A stretch of 8,474 bases of DNA from positions 1 to 8,474 of the forward strand of contig CANHBE010000104.1 of assembly GCA_947458575.1 (NCBI GenBank), read 5' to 3'. Below, in pieces: positions 1 through 6,124 of this stretch; position 1 is the stretch's first letter; every line of letters begins with the position of its first letter. The stretch is from Flavobacteriaceae bacterium (GTDB lineage Bacteria > Bacteroidota > Bacteroidia > Flavobacteriales > Flavobacteriaceae). The position numbers were made by a program, and so were the translations under genes. The notes below the pieces were generated by a model. That model did no database searches, was not told where the DNA came from, and saw nothing but the letters and a program-made list of their open reading frames with translations.

Positions 1-1565
1 AACCTGCCTCCAGTGCCTGTTAGTGAAGTTCGCGACGTATCTATCTCCACATGATCCGCATCAACTCTTTGAAAAAGATGAGTCAAACTATATTGAGTTC
101 TTGTAATAGACTCGGGACTACCCACAACATGGCTTGTTACGAAATTACCTTGAAAATAATATTTCCTATTTTTCCAATTGTGTTGAAAATCGACACCAGC
201 GCTGTAGGCCGATTTTCTGAGGAAATTCAGATCATCACCCAGCAAATTTCGATGAGTTGCCGTAACAATTCCGCCCAAGTAACTATTTCGATTGTTAAAG
301 TCTTTCTGAGCTCGACCAACAAAGTAATTCGTTAGTGGTTCCACGATTTGTTCTCTTCTATCGCCATTATTGTCGATTTCTGCGTACTCATTATCCGTCA
401 CACTCTCCAATATTCCGATTGACCATCCATTTTTGGTCTTGCCACTAAACTTAGCTGCGCCAAGAATAGTCGAGTACTTCGGTTGATCAACAAACTCATT
501 GTCGGCCGCAGAAGCCTGTCCTTGAGGGTTTCGTCCGATACGACGGGAGTAAAACAGATTGTCTTGATTATCGGCAAATCGAAAATCAAAAATATTTTTG
601 TTCTCAACGAAAAAAGGGCGACGTTCTTCGAAAAAGATTTGAAAACCATCCAAGGCGATTGCAGCTGGATCTGCATCTACTTGACCAAAATCTGGATTAA
701 CAGTTAGATCAACTGTTAGATCATTCGTTATTCCAATTTTGGCATCTAAACCAGTTGTTGCTCTGGAATCGCTACCATCACGGAAAGGATTTTCATTTTC
801 CTTCGGATATGAGTCCATCTGAGCTGCGACATAAGGTTGAATTTCCAATTGTCTTTGTGGTTCGATATCATGCAAACCATGCAATTCTCCAAACTCACTC
901 ACCCAACCTGGAGCATCTAACGGGATTCTCTGCCAAGTTGAACGCTCTTCCTCTCTAAAAAATCGTCTTTGAACTTGAATTCCCCAAATTTGTTCTTTAT
1001 TGTTTCCAAACTTTAATTGACTAAAAGGAATCTGAACCTCTGCCGTCCAACCCTCAGCGTCGACATGAGTAGAAAGATACCAAATCGGATTCCAACTACC
1101 GTCCCATTCATTTCCATTATTTGATATAAACTCGTCTCCTTTCACTCCAGAAACGGACGACGTAAATGAAAATCCCGATCGCTTGTCAAAATAACTGTCA
1201 ATATTGATTTCGACCCAATCTCCTTCAAAACCATCTCGCCTCGACATTCTTCTCACAATTTTATTAGGTTCCTTATCAAAACAACGGAATGCGACATAGA
1301 GGAACTTTTTGTCATAGATAATCTTAAACTGAGTTTGCTCGCTAGGTGCGGTGTTTTCGTCAGGTTCGCGTTCGACAAAATCACCTGACCAATCAACGGC
1401 ATCCCAGCTCTTTTCGTTGATGAGACCATCAATTACGGGTGCTTCCTTTTCTGAAATTGGTTTAGTGGTATAAATTCTCTTTGAAATAATGGTCTTCTCT
1501 TGCCCAATGCTTCTTTGAGAAATAGCAATACTGAAGATGAGAAAAAAAGAAAACAAAAAACGCAT
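1..1565 (-). CDS. DUF5916 / CBM9-like outer-membrane protein, C-terminus beyond window edge
   Basis: The reading frame is open for 521 codons from the ATG at 1565-1563 to the window edge, so the C-terminus is missing. Residues 1-22 look like a signal peptide: a Phe/Leu/Ile-rich core, then SIGQ. Residues about 40-205 resemble the CBM9-like beta-sandwich found at the start of DUF5916 proteins, with PVIDGLINEKSW (43-54), YVAFRCFD (90-97) and GWTAEVQIPFSQLKFG (172-187). Residues about 235 onward are the DUF5916 part, with the family hallmark NPDFGQVDADPA (290-301) followed by FFEERRPFFVEN (311-322). By family knowledge these are Bacteroidota envelope proteins with a predicted C-terminal outer-membrane beta-barrel, often labelled membrane-associated hydrolase. 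Catalytic activity and ligand are not established, and a carbohydrate link rests only on the CBM9-like fold. The gene is divergent from the glycan-type cluster, so a shared role is only a possibility. The family call is confident, the function is not. Confidence 0.9.
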   Translation of the reverse strand, partial: MRFLFSFFLIFSIAISQRSIGQEKTIISKRIYTTKPISEKEAPVIDGLINEKSWDAVDWSGDFVEREPDENTAPSEQTQFKIIYDKKFLYVAFRCFDKEPNKIVRRMSRRDGFEGDWVEINIDSYFDKRSGFSFTSSVSGVKGDEFISNNGNEWDGSWNPIWYLSTHVDAEGWTAEVQIPFSQLKFGNNKEQIWGIQVQRRFFREEERSTWQRIPLDAPGWVSEFGELHGLHDIEPQRQLEIQPYVAAQMDSYPKENENPFRDGSDSRATTGLDAKIGITNDLTVDLTVNPDFGQVDADPAAIALDGFQIFFEERRPFFVENKNIFDFRFADNQDNLFYSRRIGRNPQGQASAADNEFVDQPKYSTILGAAKFSGKTKNGWSIGILESVTDNEYAEIDNNGDRREQIVEPLTNYFVGRAQKDFNNRNSYLGGIVTATHRNLLGDDLNFLRKSAYSAGVDFQHNWKNRKYYFQGNFVTSHVVGSPESITRTQYSLTHLFQRVDADHVEIDTSRTSLTGTGGR

Positions 1566-1776
1566 AGTTAGACCAATTAGAGAACCTATAGACTGCCAAT
1601 TTTTGATCTTCTTACCCTTCTTAGTGATGAAAAGTAGTGTTTGTAAATGAGTGAATATTTAATTCGTGGGAAACAAATACAAAAGCGGCTTTCAAACAAA
1701 AAACAAACATTTCGAATTGAAGTAACAGAATCTGAGAAAGTATTACTAACTTTAAATTTTTGTTATTCTCACGTTG
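1566..1776. other. Divergent intergenic region between DUF5916 gene and glycan-type operon
   Basis: These 211 bases separate two gene starts that point away from each other, so promoters for both directions should lie here. On the plus strand TAACTTTA (1747-1754) matches the Bacteroidota -7 consensus TAnnTTTG at all but the last base, but no TTG lies at a suitable distance upstream: the nearest, at 1717-1719, is 27 bases away. A minus-strand candidate is listed separately. A/T-rich sequence gives such matches by chance. I saw no strong inverted repeat, terminator hairpin, RNA gene or riboswitch. A 66-codon frame starting at 1647 runs into the nucleotidyltransferase gene out of frame and resembles no family I know. 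Confidence 0.6.
1674..1707 (-). promoter_or_regulatory. Possible Bacteroidota-type promoter for the DUF5916 gene
   Basis: Read on the minus strand, TTTG (plus coordinates 1704-1707) is followed after 22 bases by TGTATTTG (1674-1681). The second box differs from the -7 consensus TAnnTTTG at one position. The spacing is near the upper end of what is described for flavobacterial promoters. Transcription would begin roughly 100 bases before the DUF5916 start codon. The region is A/T-rich, so this could be coincidence. Confidence 0.2.
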
Positions 1777-2679
1777 ATGGAATCCCTCAAGACTATATTG
1801 TACTTCTCTATTTTTCGTTATCCACTCACCTTGGAGGAAATTCATAGCTATACAAATCATAGCAATGTCGAGGACACGGCAACTGAACTTCAATCCTTGG
1901 TCGAACAAAAAATTCTTTTCAAAATAGATGAATTTTTTGTTTATGACAATGATTTGGAAAGCGTTCCGAGAAGAATGAAGGGAAATTACTTGGCAAATAG
2001 AATAATGACAAAAGCAGAATCAAAAGCTCGCTATATTTCAAAATTTCCATTCGTCACTGCTGTAGGAATTTCCGGCTCACTTTCAAAAGGCTATTTTGAT
2101 GCTGGCAGCGATGTTGATTTCTTTATAATAACTCGCCCAAACAGACTGTGGGTCTGCAGAACGATATTGATTCTGTACAAGAAAATTTTTCTCCTCAATT
2201 CAAGAAAGTACTTTTGCCCTAACTACTTTATATCAACTGAACAGTTGGAGATAGTTGAAAAAAATCGATTTACTGCTACCGAACTTAAAACCCTAATCCC
2301 GATGTGGGGCAAATCTGATTTTGAGCAATTTTACCAAAGCAATGGTTGGGTCAAACAGCACTTCAACAAGTTTAACCCAATTCTAGATCAGATTCCTGCT
2401 GTCCCAAAAAAACAAATAGCGAAAAGTATCGAATATGCACTCGACAACAAACTCGGAGATGCTTTAGACTTTTTCTTCAGACGAATTACACATCAGAAAT
2501 GGAGAGCGAAGTTCGAGTATTTAGCGGAAGAGGATTTTCAAATTGCTTTAAAATCGACAAAAAATATTTCAAAACACCATCCTTCAAACTTTCAAAAGAA
2601 AGTCATTCTATCTTTGAATGACAAACTCGACGAAGTTGCACAGAGATTTAACATTGCAATGCAAAAAGAACATGTCTAA
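1777..2679 (+). CDS. Nucleotidyltransferase-fold protein with N-terminal winged-helix-like segment
   Basis: This 300-residue protein is the first gene of the plus-strand cluster. Residues 99-114 contain the nucleotidyltransferase (MNT/KNT, DNA polymerase beta-like) signature: GS (100-101), then GSDVD (110-114), where D112 and D114 are the expected metal ligands. Residues about 1-57 read like a small winged-helix fold, with the predicted helix PLTLEEIHSYT, a second helix around TATELQSLVEQK and a short wing. The C-terminal half is predicted mainly helical and has no motif I recognise. The family transfers a nucleotidyl group to a small molecule or protein; the acceptor here is unknown. I chose the ATG at 1777. 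A TTG at 1774 would add one residue, and a stop at 1753-1755 blocks any longer form. No clear ribosome binding site is visible. The stop codon overlaps the next gene by 8 bases, which suggests the two work together. Confidence 0.8.
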   Translation: MESLKTILYFSIFRYPLTLEEIHSYTNHSNVEDTATELQSLVEQKILFKIDEFFVYDNDLESVPRRMKGNYLANRIMTKAESKARYISKFPFVTAVGISGSLSKGYFDAGSDVDFFIITRPNRLWVCRTILILYKKIFLLNSRKYFCPNYFISTEQLEIVEKNRFTATELKTLIPMWGKSDFEQFYQSNGWVKQHFNKFNPILDQIPAVPKKQIAKSIEYALDNKLGDALDFFFRRITHQKWRAKFEYLAEEDFQIALKSTKNISKHHPSNFQKKVILSLNDKLDEVAQRFNIAMQKEHV

Positions 2680-4132
2680 AATTCTGTTTTCGCACTCGTA
2701 TTATTATCGACTCGATCCAAAGCAGTGGAAAAACAAAAAGCCATTTCCTCCTTTAGGAACCATATACGCCGCAGCTTTGTTGAGAGAAAATGGTTTTGAA
2801 GTTGATCTTTTTGATACTAATTTGATTGAAGATCCAAAGACAATTTGTCCCGTACTGACAGAAATCAATCCCAAATATCTGGTGATTTATGACGACGGCT
2901 TTAATTATCTGACAAAAATGTGCCTCACCAACATGCGTGAAGCCTGCTTTAGAATGATTTCTTATGGAAAGAAAGAACAATGTAAAGTTATTGTCTGTAG
3001 CTCCGATTCGACAGATCATTACGAAAAATATCTTGATAATGGGGCAGATTTTATCATCCAAGGCGAGGGAGAACTCACTTTACTAGAATTAATCAAAAAA
3101 ATAGAAAACAACGAAAACTTTAATACAATTGATGGAATTGTATATCGTAATCAAACGAACACAATCGTAAATCCGCCTCGCAAAGTGCTGCAAAATCTTG
3201 ATCAATTGCCTTTCCCTGCTTGGGATCTTATTGATATAAAGAGCTATCAGTCTGTTTGGAAGAAAAGCAAAACAGAATTTACACTAAATATTGCAACTAC
3301 TCGTGGATGTCCGTATAAGTGTAATTGGTGCGCCAAGCCAATCTATGGCAATCGATATAATGCGCACTCTCCCAAATATGTCGTAGACCAAATTGCTTAC
3401 CTCAACGAAAAAAATAATGTGAATCGATTTTGGATGTGCGATGACATTTTTGGACTAAAACCCAATTGGGTTCAAGAATTTAATAAAGAACTCAAAAGCA
3501 GAAAACTGGCGATTAAATATTTCATTCAAAGTCGCGTCGATTTACTACTCAAAGAAGATACCATCGAAGCTCTTTCCGAATCCGGGCTTGAGGAAGTTTG
3601 GGTGGGCGCTGAAAGTGGTTCACAGAGAATACTAGACGCCATGGATAAAGGCACTAAAGTGGAAGAAATTTATGAAGCCACACGTCTATTGAAACTAAAA
3701 GACGTTCGAGTTGCATTTTTCTTACAGTTTGGCTATTTAACCGAAGACAAAAATGATATCAAGAAAACAATAGCTATGGTAAAGGAACTGCAACCGGATA
3801 ATATTGGTATTTCTGTCTCATATCCTTTACCGGGAACTGCATTTTACGAAAAGGTCAAGAACGATTTAAAACTCAAAGCAAATTGGACGGATTCTGATGA
3901 TTTTGAAATGATGTTTAAAGGTACTTATTCTTCTGCCTTTTATCGAAAATTGCAACGATATGTTCATAAGGAATTCAGAAAAAGTCAAGGGATTCAGAAT
4001 ATGAAATTGATTCTAAAGCAACCAAAATTAGCTAGTTTATCGAAATTAAAATCAATTCTTAAATTAGGATATTATATTCCAAGTGGACTATTTGATCGTT
4101 TGATTTTAAAAATGTCTGAAAATGAAAACTGA
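2672..4132 (+). CDS. Radical SAM enzyme with N-terminal B12-binding-type domain
   Basis: This 486-residue protein has the B12-binding/radical SAM architecture. Residues about 1-150 resemble the cobalamin-binding Rossmann domain: PFPPLGTIYAAALLRENGFEV (24-44), then GADFIIQGEGE (124-134). The cobalt-ligating DxHxxG motif is absent, as in many members of this group. The radical SAM core follows, with CPYKCNWC (C213, C217, C220) as CxxxCxxC ligands of the 4Fe-4S cluster and GAESGSQRILD (312-322) as the SAM-contacting GxxES-type segment. The C-terminal region (about 400-486) is variable. Family members catalyse methylations, ring contractions and other radical steps; the substrate here is unknown. 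I start at the ATG at 2672 because the protein then begins MSKILFSHSYYY, as the family does, and overlaps the preceding gene by 8 bases (ATGTCTAA). An in-frame ATG at 2618 would add 18 unconserved-looking residues and a 62-base overlap. It overlaps the methyltransferase gene by 11 bases. Confidence 0.92.
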   Translation: MSKILFSHSYYYRLDPKQWKNKKPFPPLGTIYAAALLRENGFEVDLFDTNLIEDPKTICPVLTEINPKYLVIYDDGFNYLTKMCLTNMREACFRMISYGKKEQCKVIVCSSDSTDHYEKYLDNGADFIIQGEGELTLLELIKKIENNENFNTIDGIVYRNQTNTIVNPPRKVLQNLDQLPFPAWDLIDIKSYQSVWKKSKTEFTLNIATTRGCPYKCNWCAKPIYGNRYNAHSPKYVVDQIAYLNEKNNVNRFWMCDDIFGLKPNWVQEFNKELKSRKLAIKYFIQSRVDLLLKEDTIEALSESGLEEVWVGAESGSQRILDAMDKGTKVEEIYEATRLLKLKDVRVAFFLQFGYLTEDKNDIKKTIAMVKELQPDNIGISVSYPLPGTAFYEKVKNDLKLKANWTDSDDFEMMFKGTYSSAFYRKLQRYVHKEFRKSQGIQNMKLILKQPKLASLSKLKSILKLGYYIPSGLFDRLILKMSENEN

Positions 4133-4925
4133 TTATCTCAATGCTATTGACCAAGGGTTTTCTTCTATTTATGAAGAATATGAGTTTTTAAGTAAGCATA
4201 ATTTTATCGATATCTCACGTAGAAATTTAATTCGAAACGAAGTTAATTTATACTTACAACCACAACATAAAATTCTTGAACTTAACTCAGGGAGCGGCAT
4301 TGACGCTGTTTATTTTGCTCAAAAAGGACATTTTGTTTTAGCAACTGATATCGCCAAAGGAGCAGAAACTTATATTTCAAAAAAAATTGAAGCACTTAAT
4401 TTAGTTAATCTCAAATTTAAAAAATGTTCTTTCACCGATTTAAAGTCGATTGAAAATCAAAAATTTGATTACATTTTTTCTAATTACGGAGGTTTGAATT
4501 GTACTGATAATTTGGAATTAATTTTTGAACAATTTGAAGAGCTGCTCAACCCAAATGGTTATATCACACTTGTAATAATGCCTCCATATTATCCGATAGA
4601 AATGCTCACTTTCTTCAAAGGAAACAAAAATGCTTTTAGACGATGGAATAAAAACGGTACTGAAGCAAAGGTTGAAAGTCAATTATTCAAAACTTATTAT
4701 TACACTCCAAATCAAGTGAAAAAGGCTTTGTCAGAAAAATATATCCATATTAAGACCACAAATATTGGAACCTTTTACCCATCGTCACATTACGAATCTG
4801 TTACGAAACTTAAAAATCTGATTTCAAAACTAATTCAATTTGACGAATGGATTAACAAACTGCCGCTGATGATAGAAGGAATTGGTGATTATTATATTAT
4901 TACTTTTAAAAAAATAAATGATTAA
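4122..4925 (+). CDS. Class I SAM-dependent methyltransferase
   Basis: This 267-residue protein has the order of motifs of a Rossmann-fold methyltransferase. Motif I is ILELNSGSGID (51-61), where a Gly-rich loop binds SAM. The acidic residue for the ribose is D76 in ATDIA. FDYIFSNYGGLN (115-126) fits motif IV, and LLNPNGYITLVIM (141-153) fits the strand-turn-strand after it. The Asn-Ser in motif I replaces the commoner Gly-Cys but is compatible with SAM binding. There is no signal peptide, so it is cytoplasmic. The acceptor is not predictable; a sugar, lipid or natural-product-like intermediate would fit the neighbours. It starts 11 bases before the radical SAM stop codon and ends in ATGATTAA, whose ATG starts the FkbM fragment. 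The gene is visibly more A/T-rich than the DUF5916 gene (4381-4440 has about 13 G+C in 60 bases). Confidence 0.87.
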   Translation: MKTDYLNAIDQGFSSIYEEYEFLSKHNFIDISRRNLIRNEVNLYLQPQHKILELNSGSGIDAVYFAQKGHFVLATDIAKGAETYISKKIEALNLVNLKFKKCSFTDLKSIENQKFDYIFSNYGGLNCTDNLELIFEQFEELLNPNGYITLVIMPPYYPIEMLTFFKGNKNAFRRWNKNGTEAKVESQLFKTYYYTPNQVKKALSEKYIHIKTTNIGTFYPSSHYESVTKLKNLISKLIQFDEWINKLPLMIEGIGDYYIITFKKIND

Positions 4926-5139
4926 GACCATTCTATTTCAATATCGCCAATTTAAAAAAAAGAGGTTTTATTCAGAACTCATCAAAAAAAATGATTTGTG
5001 TTTTGATATTGGCGCAAATATTGGCTCAAAAAGTAAGCTTTTTATAAAAACGGGGGCAAAGGTAATTGCATTTGAACCTCAAAGTTCTTGTTTTGAAGTA
5101 TTAACAAGAATAAATAATCCTACCCATGAATCTTACTGA
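4918..5139 (+). pseudogene. 5' fragment of an FkbM-type methyltransferase gene
   Basis: The 73-codon frame encodes the beginning of an FkbM-family SAM-dependent methyltransferase and then stops. Visible motifs are LCFDIGANIG (27-36), the SAM-binding motif I of the family, and GAKVIAFEPQ (46-55), where the Glu binds the ribose. After CFEVLTRINN (58-67) similarity ends and the frame terminates within the first codons of the glycosyltransferase gene (14-base overlap). FkbM proteins are normally about 200-300 residues, so most of the catalytic domain, including everything that would hold the acceptor, is absent. I find no continuation in the other frames because the glycosyltransferase follows at once, so a deletion is likelier than a simple frameshift. 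An in-frame TAA directly before the ATG rules out fusion to the preceding methyltransferase. Two runs of eight A (4954-4961, 4984-4991) lie within it. It may still be translated but is unlikely to be an active enzyme. Confidence 0.8.
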
Positions 5140-6124
5140 TCGTGCGACCATAAGTATTATTATTCCAACGAGAAACCGCGTAGATTCTCTTCTAAGAGCT
5201 TTACATTCTGTTACCAATCAAACTCGTAAACCGAAAGAAATCATTATTGTTGACTCTAGTGATGTTCCTTTAAATTGCGATCTATTCGGCACTAACTTAA
5301 AATTGCTCGATATTCAAATATATCACACGCATCCATCGGTTTGCTATCAACGAAATTTTGGCATTCAAAAAAGTACATCAGACTATACTTTGCTTTTGGA
5401 TGACGATATTGAACTTTCGGAAAATTATGTTGAAATTCTCCTAAATCATTTGGAAGCTAATGAAACAGAGACACTTTGTAGCGGTTTAATTCTAGAAAAC
5501 AGAAAAGGAGCATGGACCTATTGCGAAGAAAAGAAATCACTTTTAGGTATATATATGGCGGCTGTTTTTGGCTTGTCTGTTGGTTTTGATTGCTATGAAA
5601 GTAAATTTTCGAACCATTTTATGAGCAAATGGATTATTGATACTTTCAAGAAAAATGGAAATTCACTTTCTAGGGCTGGATGGCCTATCATGATTGACTA
5701 TCGAGGTACATTCTTTAGAACTCCGATATACAGTTTAGGTGCTGCTATTATCAGAACCGAAAAATTAAAGAATGTTCAATTTGACCAAGCATTTTATGAA
5801 AATGGAGTCGGCGAAAACTATGATTTATTGATGAGTTTGGATCAAAAAGTAGGGATTATTAGCACCGCGACAGCCTTTCACTACAAAGAAAAAAGTAACC
5901 GATTAAAAGTTGAGCAATCCTACTACTACAGAATCGCAGCCTTACATTATATATTGCTTAAGCACAAGAGATTTACTTTTATAAATCTTTTATACTTGAT
6001 TTGGTCGTTAATAGGAAATTCTATTTTGTTTCTTGGTAAAGGAAAAATAAAAATGTTGGGGTACAATTTTGAAGTCATTGCAAGGATTATCTTTAATGCG
6101 CCTTTATATAAGTCCAAAAAATGA
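5126..6124 (+). CDS. GT2-type (GT-A fold) glycosyltransferase
   Basis: This 332-residue protein begins with ISIIIPTRNRVDSLLRALHSV (9-29), the usual opening of family 2 glycosyltransferases, followed by EIIIVDSSD (38-46). YQRNFGI (74-80) matches the conserved ARN/QRNxG segment. LLLDDDIELS (89-98) carries the metal- and sugar-nucleotide-binding DxD motif (D92-D94). GVGENYDLLMSL (227-238) sits where many relatives have a GED motif with the catalytic base; here the position is Asn, with an Asp two residues on. Residues about 284-303 form a hydrophobic segment flanked by basic residues, which may anchor the protein to the inner membrane. It would transfer a sugar from a nucleotide sugar to an acceptor, probably membrane-bound. 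The start at 5126 fits the family N-terminus and lies inside the FkbM fragment. The stop overlaps the ABC gene by 4 bases (ATGA). Donor and acceptor are unknown. Confidence 0.9.
   Translation: MNLTDRATISIIIPTRNRVDSLLRALHSVTNQTRKPKEIIIVDSSDVPLNCDLFGTNLKLLDIQIYHTHPSVCYQRNFGIQKSTSDYTLLLDDDIELSENYVEILLNHLEANETETLCSGLILENRKGAWTYCEEKKSLLGIYMAAVFGLSVGFDCYESKFSNHFMSKWIIDTFKKNGNSLSRAGWPIMIDYRGTFFRTPIYSLGAAIIRTEKLKNVQFDQAFYENGVGENYDLLMSLDQKVGIISTATAFHYKEKSNRLKVEQSYYYRIAALHYILLKHKRFTFINLLYLIWSLIGNSILFLGKGKIKMLGYNFEVIARIIFNAPLYKSKK

Noticed and set aside
700..723. Tandem 12-base repeat (11 of 12 bases identical) inside the DUF5916 gene
   Set aside because: It encodes DLTVDLTV directly before the conserved NPDFGQV motif. 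An LTxDLTVNPDF pattern is normal for the family, so it reflects protein sequence rather than a DNA element.
51..958. Several 67-94-codon frames on both strands within the DUF5916 gene
   Set aside because: All lie within a clearly coding minus-strand frame with conserved family motifs, and none has recognisable protein features.
1647..1847. 66-codon plus-strand frame before the nucleotidyltransferase gene
   Set aside because: It runs out of frame into the nucleotidyltransferase gene, has no recognisable domain and no ribosome binding site.
2618..2671. Longer N-terminus of the radical SAM protein from the in-frame ATG at 2618
   Set aside because: It would need a 62-base overlap and adds residues that resemble nothing in the family. 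The ATG at 2672 gives the expected N-terminus and an 8-base overlap of the kind seen elsewhere in the operon.
2753..3061. 102-codon minus-strand frame inside the radical SAM gene
   Set aside because: It is antisense to a strongly supported coding region and its translation shows no domain or motif.
4908..4961. A-rich runs as possible programmed frameshift sites joining the methyltransferase and FkbM frames
   Set aside because: A TAA directly before the FkbM ATG in its own frame prevents a fused product, and the loss of FkbM similarity occurs about 150 bases further on, not at the A runs.
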